Shown here piece after piece: positions 1 to 9,977 of a stretch of DNA of 64,000 nucleotides. A model generated the notes under the pieces. The model ran no database searches. It was given only the letters and a program-made list of their open reading frames with translations, and was not told where the DNA came from. This DNA comes from Notospermus geniculatus (lineage: Eukaryota > Nemertea > Pilidiophora > Heteronemertea > Lineidae), in NCBI GenBank assembly GCA_002633025.1, contig NMRB01001497.1:87919-151918 (forward strand), written 5' to 3'. Within the stretch, counting starts at the first letter, position 1, and every line of letters starts with the position of its first letter. Position numbers and translations under genes: made by a program.

Positions 1-526
1 TGACTGAGGTCTGGTCAACAGCCTCACAGGAGGACCGGTTAACAGTCTCATACAAGTTGCAATGAACACTGGTCAACAGTCTCATATGAGTGGCAGTGAG
101 GTCTGGTTAACAGCCTCATATGAGTGGCAATGAGGACTGGTTAACAGCCTTGTATAGTGAGTTGCAGCAAAGTCTGGTTAACAGTCTCATGTGAGTGGCC
201 GTGAGGCCTGGTTAACAGCCTCATATGAGTGGCAGTGAGGTCTGGCCAACAGTCTCACATGAGTGGCAGTGAGGACTGGTTAACAGCCTCGTAGGAGTGG
301 CAATGAGGACTGGTTAACAGCCTCGTATGCATGGCAATGAGGACTGGTTAACAGCCTCGTATGCATGGCAATGAGGACTGGTTAACAGCCTCATATGAGT
401 GGCAATGAGGACTGGTTAACAGCCTCGTATGAGTGGCAATGAGGACTGGTTAACAGCCTCGTATGAGTGGCAATGAGGACTGGTTAAGGTCTCGTATGAG
501 TGGCAATGAGGACTGGTTAACAGCCT
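1..526. repeat. 34-bp minisatellite
   Basis: About 15 degenerate head-to-tail copies of a unit built on GAGGACTGGTTAACAGCCTC followed by a variable GTATGAGTGGCAAT part. The spacing is 34 bp where copies are most regular (about 305-470). The array starts at or before the left edge of the window and ends about 40 bp from the splice donor of MGAT5 coding exon 6, so it sits inside an MGAT5 intron. Copies in the right half are the most uniform, which suggests recent expansion there. Confidence 0.93.
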
Positions 527-567
527 TGTGGACGCGAGGACAAACCCCTGAAGAAAAGCTTCCATAC

Positions 568-738
568 CTTTTTCTTTGTATTAGTAGTCATATCCTGCTT
601 GGCGGCAAGGTTCTTAATGGCCTTGACCCAATTTGGCCACATCCGCCGTATTCGCTGTTTCATCCACTCGTAACTCTTTTTCCCAGGATCCTTCAGTATG
701 TTCATGAGGCCGCTGATGTCATACCGCAAAGTTGCAAA
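568..738 (-). CDS. MGAT5: MGAT5 coding exon 6: start of the luminal N-lobe
   Basis: 57 codons including RYDISGLMNILKD, WMKQRIRRMWPNWVKAIK and LAAKQDM...KKK. This matches the RTDFN...RWMRLRIRRM...WIQAIKSLAEKQ block of MGAT5. It ends in phase 0 at a GTATGG donor, and the next exon lies off the left edge. The minisatellite begins about 40 bp past the donor. Confidence 0.93.
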
Positions 739-3700
739 CTGTAAGGTAGTAAAACTCGAATGGTTATCCAAGTAACTTTATGTACCGATGACTGATGCAA
801 CAGTAGGCGGTCTAGGAAAACCCGGCAGATGTTGCTGAATGATCAACAAGGGCTCTCAGATTGCCTGTGCATTGATCTTCTAAGCCTAGGTACTGTTTAC
901 CTGATACATAGTACATGTACATGTCAGCTGTTGAGATGTGCGGGTTCACCAAGGCCATTAACACTTTCCTCAAATGCGACATCCGCCGGGTTTCCTAGAC
1001 TGCCACACAACTGTCCTTAGGTCTGGACATATGTGACCCGATCTAGCGAAAGTAGGCGCATGTTGCAACGGACGAAAGGGCTAACAGCCTTACAACACAA
1101 TAGCTGAAATGTACGTCTCTGCAGGTTGACAATAGTATTGGACAGCAGTGATAATAGTTCAGTAAACTGATGACCAATGATGATCACCTGCGACAAGCGC
1201 CTGCTTTTGCTGGAGTGGGTCACACAGACGGCAGAGGAAAGCATGCACAAAACACGTGGGATTTCCTCAGGGCTACTGTACTCCTGTTGAGAACAATAGC
1301 ATTGAGGAACTCTCATACGTTGAGGAGCATTCTAAAATACGGGTCATGAAGTAACGAACTCATCCTCTGTCTGTCACATTTCAGTACAACAGGAAGGATT
1401 TCTGATGGGATGGGGGGGGGGCAAATTCCCAAAATGACTTGAGGTGTAACCACACCAACCTGTTTGTTGCTGTCAGTGGAATTCTTGATCATGATTTTTC
1501 TCCATTTCAATAGGGGGCACCAGTGTTCAATTTCACTGAGGTAGATAAAGATCGAGCAATCTGAACCATCGACGCCGTAGTCAGCGTAACACTTGTCAGA
1601 TTTCCAGAAACTTTGCATCCACTGAAATAAAAGGAGAAGCTATAGTACTGATTAAATGAAACTCAGCCTGGGCAACCCGCTCAACTTTTTATCCTGACAG
1701 GTCAGGGCTTCTGATAGGCTAAAGGCGGTGACAGACTGGGGCATAAGCAACGCATAAGGAAAGCATTCAACCAATCAGGGAGGCGATAACCTGGACCGAA
1801 ACATCGACCGAAGAATCTGATTGGTGGAACACCTGCAGGACGTGCTGCGTACGCGCCAGTCTGTCATCGGCTTAACAAAGATTTGTTAACATGCTTAACC
1901 TTTTCACTATCATTGGCAATTTTAAGAAAAAGAAAAATAATTTACCTTAAGTTTTTCCAAACAATGTGGATATCGCTCAAGCTCTGCATCGGTCAGAACA
2001 CAGTTCTCTGTTTTACCAAGGATAAGATCTGAAAGAGGCCAAGGAGTTCGATTCCATATCGCATGCTACAAGAGATTTTGATGAAACTGTCATTTTCAAA
2101 GGTTTCCTGAAGATAAGGCATTCCTGAGATCAATGGGCCACCAAGGTGTAGTGGCTTGGGTCTCAGGCTGGGGGCCAGGAGGCCCAAGGTTTGATCCCCA
2201 CTGTTTGAGCCAGACCACCTTATTAATCAGTATTAAAGGGTGCTTCTTACAGAGATGGTTGTGTGAATGTCTACTGTAGTTTACAGGCGCGGATCCAGAG
2301 GGGGGCGCACCGGGTGCGTGCCTCCCCTTTTGGCCAACAAATCTCTAAAATCGACCGTGAAATTCTGGAATTGGCCGCAAATTTCAATGTTCCTAGCACA
2401 GGGCACCCCCTCTTTTCCCAAATCCTGGATCCGCCCCTGGTTTATGTCCGCTTTGTGGCAGCCAGATTGTAAGAAGTGCTGACTGATTCAGATTACACAG
2501 ACCGAAGCTAGGGTAAAGTAATAACATGAAAACGCTTTGAGACTTAAAGGGGCACTGTATTCACTGAACATACCAGCATTAAGGGAGACCTCTATTGACA
2601 ATGTAGTTAAACTACCACTTATCAACCTCACCCCATGTAGAGTCACTCTCGTTCCTAGGGTATCCACATAATTATGCAATGTAAGTATCATATATTCCCC
2701 AACACCGGGGCAAAAGGCAAAACTATGGTATTGGAGAATGATGCAATCACCACCGGTGGTGCCGGCTGTTGACAAGAAATGGCAATATCATGCCCATATA
2801 ATAAAGTGGAAAACACTCTATGAAAGTTTCATATCATATTATTATTGTTGTTATTTTTATTACCATCGACTAATGGAATATTATGTTATGATACAGCTGC
2901 TGCTGCCAGCCAGGCTCTGTCAACACATAACATCAAGTTTCTATCGTGTCTATACAAGGGAAAATCTGTTTCCACAAATCTGAATAGGCCTCAGGAACAG
3001 ATGTCAGACGTCAATACAATGAACAAATAAGTACCGGTACTTTTTCATTGTAAGACAAGAGAGAATCAATAGAGATAAAATGTGTCACTGGCTTCGTTCC
3101 ATTGTTCTGATGAGTCCCTCCTAAGGGGATCAATAACTCAACAATAAACGATTCTCGAACGGGGGAACCCGCGCGACGGTTTATCCTGACACGTCGGCGT
3201 TGTGAGTGATTTGACCGGAGCAACGTCATCAAAATCATGTTGGAGTTGCCTCATGAAAAAATTATCTGTACCCGTCTATTTTCTACAGGAAAAATGACAC
3301 AAAAACGTTGCTTTTATCACCATTGTATATTCTTTATTTTAAGGAATAAAGCAATGAGATTAAAAGAAAATTTGATCGATGTCATGGATTGTTGAGTGCA
3401 CCAGGAGCATGGCAAGCCGGCAAATTTCATCAAAATTCACCCCAAATTCAGTTAATAATGCAAGTAGGTTAAATTCCAACCTTTCAGACCTGGCCACAAT
3501 CATTGCAGCTTGTGATGAAATTTGAGCATGATCCATTCAGTGGTATTTGCAAAACCATGCCCGGAATTTGAAAATTGGAGAGATCCATAGAAAGAAAGAA
3601 ATCCTGCGAAATCAATATGTTCTCACACTCCACCAAGAGGTGTGGAGGCCATAATAATAATAATAGTCATTTGCGACACGTCACTGCAAAAAGAGTCGTT

Positions 3701-6278
3701 CTGAAACTGGCAGACTGAGACGAACGTTTTGTCAATTTCAGTAGGCCTAGGCTATAGAGGTTTCCCACTGACATCACACGGCCGCCATATTGGCCGTCAA
3801 AATGAAGCCATGGAGGCTGCCATCTTGTTCTCGGTTCAAAAGTTTAGCGGCCTGTACCGACCACTGGGAGCATACTTGAACTCAACAAATCACTTTACCT
3901 CTCACAGTTTCTGAGCATAAGTAGTTGGTCTGGTGTGAAAACTGTGTTGAAAACAAAGCGAATCGTCCATACGGCTTGCTGTAGACGGTGGTGGAAGAGG
4001 TCCGATGACTGCCGACAACGTCCAAACTGCGTCAAAAACGCTGTGTTGATGCTGTGACGTTGCGTCATTTGACGGCCAAAATGGCGGACATTTTGAGCTG
4101 TGACGTCACGTGGGAAACCTCTATTGTTTCCGGTTTCCAACACTTGTACTGTCTGTTGATCCAGGAAGTGGCCTTTCTACAAGTTCGTTCCATCGCCTAT
4201 GAGCAGTGTTAGAAAACGCCCTGCCACTAAAACTCACAGTCCTAAAAGGTGGCTCTAACAGGATGGCTTTCTCTTGGGGCACAAAGCACGAGGGGCCGGC
4301 TCGTATGTCCTGATGAGTGTCGTAAAGTAATCTCAGGTTTGCTGGTGCAGTGCAGATTTCAAAGTGCAAAGATCTTTGTCATTTATGTCAATCTGAGCTT
4401 CGAGACAAGTTTTCAATGAAACTGCAACGTTTACCAACCTTTGGCTGTTAGAGATGCTTTCAATGCGTCCAGATGCTGTTGTAGTGTCTGCGGCAGTGCG
4501 GTCGAGTTCTGTTTGTAGAGACTACCGTTCTGTATCGCAGCGTCCAAACGTTCCTCAACTTTATTCAGCCGTTCTAGAACATTTTCCAGTAGTACTGCAA
4601 GTGTTTTCTTCAGATCTGGAAAAAAGATCGAATATTCTACATTGTACCACCTTGGACAAGGTAAACATTAAAATTAAACTTGACTCTGAGAAATTGAAAG
4701 TGATGCCTTTTAAATCATCTGCCCCAGGGTTCAGCAGACGCCATCAAAGTTTTCTCACATCCTATGGTACAAAATGAAAAATATTTGAAGAAAGGTTGTT
4801 CCTATCAACTATCTGAAGAATATTTCTCCAAATTTTTTCCAATTCATTTCCAAGGCTTTTGGAAAACTTCAACAGAAGATACCGTCTGCTCAAACCTGGG
4901 GCAGATGAGATGAAGTCGCAGAGAAATATCAACATGTCGACCACCTGAAAAATATTTCTTCAAATTCTTTCCAGTTTATTTCTGGGGCTTTTAGAAAACT
5001 TCAACAGAAGACGCTGTCTGCTGAAACCTGGGGGAAAATGGATTAAAACTTACCGTAACCAGTAAATCTTCCAGCGTATGGTCCGTCAACTGTCTCCTTA
5101 TTCTCCTTGGCCAGCGCCTTCACGTACTGCATGCTCAGCTTTATAATTTCCTCCTAGGAATACAAAATATACAAAATGTATGAAATACAAGCTAAGGTGG
5201 ATTTAAGGCTCCTTCATAAGCCGTGTTTACACTGCCAAACATTTCGGTCCAGTTGAAGTGAACCGTACTCAGACTGGACCAGGTCCACTTCATTTGTACC
5301 GTTTAGACTGCAGCAATGAGTCACTGTGCTCTCCATTCAGTGGAGGTAAGAATCTCTCGTGGAATAATGCTGAGTTTTCCCGCAAGTGACGCAAGGACGA
5401 ACTGTGCACATGCTCAATACCCTCCCAGATAAGTGGACTCGGTTCAGTTCACCGTCCATCAGGTTTATACTGCACATTTGGTCAGGGTACCGTACTCAGT
5501 CCGGTCTGACCTCTCTCAGTACGGTTCACTTGTGGTCCAGACTGGGTACACTTGGCAGGTTTACACCGCCACTTTTTTCCGTACCATACTTGATCCGGTC
5601 TGAGTTCACTTGATTTTTGGGTAATAACCACTTGCCTATCAAGGCTTATTCATAGTTGACCCAAGTGGAGAAGTCAATGTCATTCCAAATCAAGCAGGAA
5701 AAGTCCAGCAGAACTTTTGTAAGATCAAGCGTAGGAACAAGCTCGGCTGGGAAATGACCCACCACCACATGAAGTTGACGTCATTCTGACTTGAGAAGGG
5801 AAAGTCCAGCAGAACTTTTGTAAAGATCAAGAAAAGGAAGCAGCTAGGCTGGGAAATGACCCACCACCACATGAAGTTGACGTCATTCTGACTTGAGGAC
5901 GGAAAGTCCAGCGATATTTTTGTAAGATCAACTCTTCATCTCTCCTACTTTTGAAGAGTAGGATAGGGACCAGCTTGGCTGGGAAATGACCCACCACCAC
6001 ATGAAGTTGACGTCATTCTGACTTATCTTGATATTTCCTACTTTTGAAAGGATAGGGACCAGCTAGGCTGGGAAATGACCCACCACCACATGCAGGGAAG
6101 AGAACCTCGTACCTACCTTGATTGATTCACTGTCCCGACGATCTTGAAACGACATGAGCACCATGTTTAGTAGCACCACGACCCACATCAAGAGGAAGAC
6201 AGTCATGAGAAGACTACAACGCCGCGACATCACCAAAAGGTAGAACCGGCGCAACATCGTACGCGGTGGGCTCATCAT
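568..6278 (-). CDS. MGAT5: alpha-1,6-mannosylglycoprotein 6-beta-N-acetylglucosaminyltransferase (GnT-V), 5' part
   Basis: Six coding exons encode the first 285 residues of a GnT-V/MGAT5 type enzyme, which adds the beta-1,6-GlcNAc branch to N-glycans in the medial/trans Golgi. Exons (minus strand, 5' to 3') are 6278-6117, 5153-5054, 4615-4439, 2028-1946, 1621-1460 and 738-568. All junction phases agree. The order of parts follows vertebrate MGAT5: short cytosolic tail, one signal-anchor helix, VDGPYAGRFTGYDLKK stem, coiled-coil-like stem, the cysteine-containing CVL...YPHC segment, CYADYGVDG and MKQRIRRMWPNWVKAIK. Human MGAT5 is about 740 residues, so the GT18 catalytic domain lies beyond position 1. 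Whether this is MGAT5 or its MGAT5B relative cannot be decided from the N-terminal part. Confidence 0.93.
808..1012. mobile_element. MITE family B copy (terminal AGGAAAACCCG)
   Basis: About 200 bp with imperfect terminal inverted repeats of the form GGCGGTCTAGGAAAACCCG and CGGGTTTCCTAGACTGCC. Related copies lie at about 23,680-23,870, 33,040-33,228 and 62,270-62,458. The interior holds a second inverted pair (GTACATTTCAGC / GCTGAAATGTAC in other copies). It sits in an MGAT5 intron immediately next to a family A copy. Confidence 0.8.
1032..1224. mobile_element. MITE family A copy (terminal TGTGACCC)
   Basis: About 193 bp beginning TGTGACCCGATCTAGC and ending GCTGGAGTGGGTCACA, giving about 28-bp imperfect terminal inverted repeats. 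Other copies lie at 21,290-21,483, 31,399-31,581, 33,233-33,423 and 36,222-36,354 (left end lost). Flanks are TA-rich, consistent with TA target duplication, so a Tc1/mariner-type non-autonomous element is likely. Confidence 0.85.
1460..1621 (-). CDS. MGAT5: MGAT5 coding exon 5: CYADYGVDG segment
   Basis: 54 codons beginning WMQSFWKSDKCYADYGVDG and continuing with CSIFIYLSEIEHWCPLLKW. This is one of the most recognisable MGAT5 blocks, and its four cysteines align with the vertebrate ones. The donor is GTTGGT, the second such donor in this gene. Downstream linker residues (KNSTDSNKQ) are variable and carry a sequon (NST). Confidence 0.94.
1722..1872. mobile_element. short palindromic MITE-like element
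   Basis: Arms of the form GCGGTGACAGACTGG and CCAGTCTGTCATCGGC flank about 120 bp in an MGAT5 intron. I found no second copy in this window. Confidence 0.55.
1946..2028 (-). CDS. MGAT5: MGAT5 coding exon 4: cysteine-containing luminal segment
   Basis: An 83-bp exon encoding KTENCVLTDAELERYPHC and KLK. It matches the EKCVLPP...GYPHC...KIK segment of MGAT5, including both cysteines. It joins exon 3 by completing a split aspartate codon and joins exon 5 in phase 0. Confidence 0.88.
2284..2443. mobile_element. MITE family F copy (terminal GGCGGATCCAG)
   Basis: About 160 bp with ends of the form GCGCGGATCCAGAGGGGG and TCCTGGATCCGCCCCTG. Related copies lie at about 37,640-37,808 and in reverse at 61,338-61,490. 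GC-rich ends with an AT-richer middle are typical of this class. Confidence 0.8.
2540..2735. repeat. interspersed repeat shared with 14,112-14,300
   Basis: A block starting AAAGGGGCACTGTATTC and containing ACATACCAGCATTAAGGGAG recurs at about 14,112-14,300 with small differences. It is noncoding and probably a transposon fragment. Confidence 0.75.
3755..4123. mobile_element. MITE with TAGAGGTTTCCCA terminal inverted repeats
   Basis: The element begins TAGAGGTTTCCCACTGACAT and ends in a sequence whose reverse complement is TAGAGGTTTCCCACGTGACG. Internal inverted blocks include GGCCGTCAAAATG and CATTTGACGGCC. It lies in MGAT5 intron 3. Confidence 0.75.
4439..4615 (-). CDS. MGAT5: MGAT5 coding exon 3: coiled-coil stem
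   Basis: Encodes DLKKTLAVLLENVLERLNKV, nearly the same as the vertebrate DLKKTLAVLLDNIL segment, then a heptad-like, polar stem with one N-glycosylation sequon (NST). The donor is GTTGGT rather than GTAAGT. A closer match to the consensus (GTAAAC) lies four bases further on but would break the frame with exon 4, so GTTGGT is the likely site. Confidence 0.9.
4722..5032. mobile_element. MITE family C copy plus partial second copy
   Basis: Family C carries ends related to GTTTGAGCAGACGGTATCTT and a conserved GAAGTTTTCTAAAAGCC plus CTTCAAATATTTTTCA interior. A near-complete copy (4,722-4,910) and a partial copy (about 4,945-5,032) lie head to tail just before MGAT5 exon 2. Further copies lie at about 16,615-16,815, 25,770-25,960, 29,428-29,605, 30,333-30,515 and once in every ZZ unit from 50.3 to 56.3 kb. 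Confidence 0.75.
5054..5153 (-). CDS. MGAT5: MGAT5 coding exon 2: stem region
   Basis: A 100-bp exon with a CCTAG acceptor and GTAAGT donor. It encodes YVKALAKENKETVDGPYAGR, which matches the strongly conserved stem segment of MGAT5 just after the membrane anchor. It ends with one base of the aspartate codon that is completed by exon 3. Confidence 0.92.
5215..5635. mobile_element. MITE-like element with repeated GGTCCAG/CCGTACTCAG words
   Basis: Runs from CCGTGTTTACACTGCC to a reverse-complement-like TTTACACCGCCAC end, with several internal repeats of CAGTCCGG/ACCGTACTCAG. It is noncoding and lies in MGAT5 intron 1. Confidence 0.5.
5670..6092. repeat. approximately 100-130 bp tandem repeat next to MGAT5 exon 1
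   Basis: Four copies of a unit containing GGGAAATGACCCACCACCAC and ATGAAGTTGACGTCATTCTG start near 5,749, 5,850, 5,980 and 6,070. The last copy stops about 25 bp from the MGAT5 exon 1 donor. Unit length varies because of internal deletions. Confidence 0.88.
6117..6278 (-). CDS. MGAT5: MGAT5 coding exon 1: start codon and signal anchor
   Basis: Starts with two consecutive ATG codons at 6278 and 6275. An in-frame TGA lies ten codons upstream, so this is the true N-terminus. The 54 residues give a basic cytosolic tail (MLRRFYLLVMSRR) followed by a hydrophobic stretch (LLMTVFLLMWVVVLLNMVLM), the expected type II Golgi signal anchor. The exon ends at a GTAGGT donor in phase 0. Sequence identity to vertebrate MGAT5 is low here, as usual for this segment. 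The exon is assigned because its phase joins exactly to the conserved exon 2. Confidence 0.88.
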
Positions 6279-6429
6279 GTTGAGTGAGATGACAATGACT
6301 TCATCCTTTCAAATGACACATGACCTATAAAGTGGAAAAAATCCATTCAGAAACAAGAATGACGAAAGTAATCCAATCTTTGAAATCTCAAAATACTTCT
6401 CCATTCCACAACTGATAGTAAACCTAAAG

Positions 6430-6590
6430 TCGTCTCCGAATTTCGCAAATTTTCAACCCCAGCCAGGGTCTTCCTCAGGCACTTTCTACTATAGTACCGT
6501 ACACTGTAGAGCTGGGATCTCTACTAGAAAGTGCCTGAGGAAGACCCCGGTTGGGGTTGAAAATTTGCGAAATTCAGAGACGACTTTACA
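6430..6590. mobile_element. palindromic MITE (AAATTTGCGAAAT family)
   Basis: Long near-perfect arms: AGTCGTCTCCGAATTTCGC ... AGGCACTTTCT, mirrored by AGAAAGTGCCTGAGGAAGAC ... GAGACGACTT. A second copy lies at 12,763-12,895 and a half copy at about 18,177-18,250 inside the NBEAL gene. This copy lies within about 300 bp upstream of the MGAT5 start codon, so it is probably in or near the promoter. Confidence 0.85.
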
Positions 6591-7587
6591 TTTACCACGT
6601 TAACTATCATTTCGTGTGTAGTTTTTTGTCCTCTATGTTGGATATCCATTCTAGAACTGAAACGGTGAAATATTCCTTGAGATTTATCAGTTTGCAATAC
6701 TTCACTAATAGAATACTCCTTTGAAGAGTGAAAATACTCTTCAAATTCTGAATAGAAGAGTATGATACTCTTTGCCCTAAAAATTATCTACATTTAACGC
6801 CCTGAACTACAAACGTAATCCAGTTGAAGAAAAGGCACAAAGTTTACAATAACCGGATACTTTATACTAAAATTTAATTTATACCCAATATTGTATTGTA
6901 CATCTCCCAACCATGTCAGCTCCAATGTGACTGTAAATAGGCTAAAAACATCTAGGTCAACATTTTTCGAGACGTGACTGGAAATTCAACTTGACTATTC
7001 TTTCAGTTTCATGCCGTCATCAAAAATTCCAGTGGTTAACACGAGGTCATAGTTAAATTATCCAACCTAATAAATGACAGAATAATAAGAAAGCGCAAAA
7101 CAATACACTACACAGATAATTCGCTGAGTACACAAACCATATGACACAGACATACATCTAAAATGAGTGCAGTTAATGATAAGACAGGTCAGTAGGTAAT
7201 CAACGTGTACATTCGTGTTTATAAATATGCCATGCCAGCCCATTGCATAAAAATAATTTACACCATACCAGCAGAAATACGGACTCCAAATGAGGCTATA
7301 TCGAGTAAACTGCCCTTATATTCTGGACCCATTCACGTTATCTGATTGTCCGATCATACAGATGGAGTAGTGGCAGTTTATAAATATTATATTACGTACA
7401 CAGCACGGCATTATGGATCATTTCACAACGGATATTATGACAGAAAATCTATGGAAACTGATGCAATTGCAAGGAAGGAAACTGTACTGTTTACAATAAA
7501 GACCGACCCCGCCCGGGATTTGAACCGGCAATTAAATATGGACTGACACGGAAGCTCGTGATTTGTCAACATGCATTTTAAAGCTTC

Positions 7588-7890
7588 CTTGTACAGTACA
7601 GGTCACAACTGACATCCATACTGCTTCGCGTAAGTTACTCGTAAGTTACGCGTGACTTGCGCGTAACTCACGGCTTTGGTTTTGCGTAACTCACTGTGTA
7701 ACTCGCCAAAATCGCGTAACTCGCCTCGTAAATCAACTGCGTAGCTAGCGAAATTCGCATTAACTCACCGCGTAACTCACCACGTAAGTTACGCGTAACA
7801 TAACTCGTGAGTTGTTGCGTAAGTTACGAGTGACTTACACGTAACTTACGCGAATTTAGGGATGTCAATTGTGACCTGTACTGTACAATG
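7588..7890. mobile_element. inverted-repeat element filled with CGTAACT-type repeats
   Basis: Outer arms CTTGTACAGTACAGGTCACA and its reverse complement (near 7,860-7,889) enclose about 240 bp made almost wholly of degenerate GCGTAACTC / GAGTTACGC words in both orientations. The ends look like a MITE and the interior like a self-complementary minisatellite. Confidence 0.8.
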
Positions 7891-7904
7891 ACACTCTCAA
7901 AAAC

Positions 7905-8120
7905 ACTGACTGGGCAATTAAAGGAGCACGGTATTGCCACTTTTTCTCGACAGCCGGCGCCACCGCGCCACTCTCCAACCCAAGGGTCTGACTACGTCTC
8001 GGCGAATGACCCGATTTACTGCATACATTTTGTAATGCATTTTTGTAGTTCGTCTTACTGCCGCTAGGTCGGCAGTCAAATAACGCATTTGAGATCCAAT
8101 ACCTTGCTCCTTTAAGTCAG
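7905..8120. mobile_element. MITE with TTAAAGGAGCA ends
   Basis: Begins TTAAAGGAGCACGGTATTG and ends CAATACCTTGCTCCTTTAA, giving about 19-bp terminal inverted repeats around a GC-rich core. Confidence 0.75.
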
Positions 8121-8164
8121 GGCTGCCGTTGCTTTGGAGAGACCAGAAAAAGTGTAATGCAGGA

Positions 8165-8305
8165 GGAAGAGACCAGGGCCGGCCGCATAGAAACTCCGCC
8201 AGTGCTTTGACAGCCTATCGGTGTTAAAATGCATGCAAAAATGTACACCACTATCGGCAGATGGGCTCCGCTAGCACTAGCAGAGTTTCTATGCGGCCAC
8301 CCCAG
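8165..8305. mobile_element. short inverted-repeat element
   Basis: GGCCGCATAGAAACTC near 8,180 is mirrored by GAGTTTCTATGCGGCC near 8,283. About 140 bp, single copy in this window. Confidence 0.65.
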
Positions 8306-8756
8306 AGCTACATGTACTGTAAAATTCTACTGGCAAAGAAAATCACCCTCTGTATGAGGATGAATGTACAACATAGGTTCAGTGGGAATTGAATACAACA
8401 CCACAACAGATGTGCCCGGCAGGGTTAGTCTTTTTACTGGTACATGTCTATCTAGAGGCTTTGCAACTGACGTCACAACCCGCCATGCTGGAGGACACAT
8501 GCTGCAGAGGCAGAGCAAAATGAGCCGTGCATGCCCAATGACGTTACGTCAAACAATGCCGTGGTGCACTTCACGCAAGTCACGTCACGGTCGACGCACA
8601 CCTCTGCGCCCTGTGTCCCCCAGAATGGTCGCCAGGACGTCATTGCAAGGCCTCTATACCACTTTGACACTCTCTCATCACTTCACAAAATTTGGCGGCC
8701 AAATCACCTCTTTCTATGCGACCAGTTCTGGCAAAACCAGTGTCGCATGTCGCTCT

Positions 8757-9123
8757 TTAAAACGGCCATGTCGATTTAGAGGAATCAGAGGAAAATTCAG
8801 TCTGCGGCCCATCAGTCACACACAATCACATGACTATCATGTACTAAATATATAAACACAGCCCCGTGGTTGTGTAAACGTCATAACAGCTTTTGTGGAA
8901 CTTGCAATTCGGCCCTTTTCTCCTAAAGTGCTGGCTTTCGGCCCTCAAGTCATTTAACTGTCTTATCACCAACCTCGATTATGATGAGTTTATTATAACA
9001 ACTCAATAGCCAAGGAAATGTTATTCTGATAATTTTATATTTTATCTTATGGCGATTTTCTGGATTTTCCAGCCTGATTCCTCCGAATCCTCTGATTCCT
9101 CTAAATTGACATGGCCCTTTAAA
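8757..9123. mobile_element. inverted-repeat element with GGCCATGTCAATTTAGAGG-type ends
   Basis: GGCCATGTCGATTTAGAGGA at the left is mirrored by TCCTCTAAATTGACATGGCC at the right, with AAAATCCAGA-like words between. Probably a MITE. Confidence 0.6.
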
Positions 9124-9977
9124 ATTACATGTAGGCACATTGACACCAAATGTTTGTCAATATTGTCTCTTTGTTATGAAATCTGAAACAATATCTGCCA
9201 TTCTATCTCCTGGTGTCATCTTCGTCTGTTCAGACTCACCCTCTGAGCGACATGCGACTGCTTTTCCAGAGCCAGTCACATAGGCCTACATTTGTTTACT
9301 GTAGTGAATAACCAACATAACTGACTTGAAGGCTTGGGAATTTGGAAGTCAAGTATTCCCAAGGCCCTGAAGGTAACTCATGTGATTGTGAGTTGCTTGA
9401 CAAATGCATCAAGCCTGAAATTAACACGCCAAACCCACCAGTCACCCAATCAACGACCACTCTGATAATTTGTTCTCATATTTCTGTTGCCAACATTATC
9501 ACATTCATAAATTTTTCAACTTGGTAACTTCACAATGCTCCGAGTCTGAATAATTCATCAGTCATTCTCATGTTCATTGACTTTCTGTGTGGCCAGGTTC
9601 GACAAAAAACAGGGGCGTAGCTAGCTTTTATGGGCTACATGTAGGGGGGCAAAATTGATTGAGTCTGGAGGGCGAAGCTGGAGGGGGTCTGTGGGTCCTC
9701 CCCCAGAAAACTTTCCATGCTCTCAGGTGCATTTCCCCCATATCTGGCACCACAATAATAACTTGGCTTGAAGAGGGGAAATGACATTTTAGAGGGAAAA
9801 TTTGTTTTGTCCCTGTTTGCTCAGGGGGGCATTTGCCCTCCCTGGCCCCCCCCCCCTCCCCGCTAGCTATGTTCCTGAAAAAGAACATCTCAATATCAAA
9901 CACACATGAAGGCACATGATAACCACAGGTTGGGGAAGGAGAGATTATTTCAGTGTCATTATGGTCTCGGGACCTTA

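Noticed and set aside
1-526. CRISPR-like array
   Set aside because: Units are contiguous with no unique spacers, and the DNA is intron-rich animal sequence.
517-771. Reading frame at the left end looked at first like a TRPC-type channel segment (RYDISGLMNIL)
   Set aside because: The rest of the frame (RIRRMWPNWVKAIK) and the neighbouring exons match MGAT5 in order and phase, so it is an MGAT5 exon.
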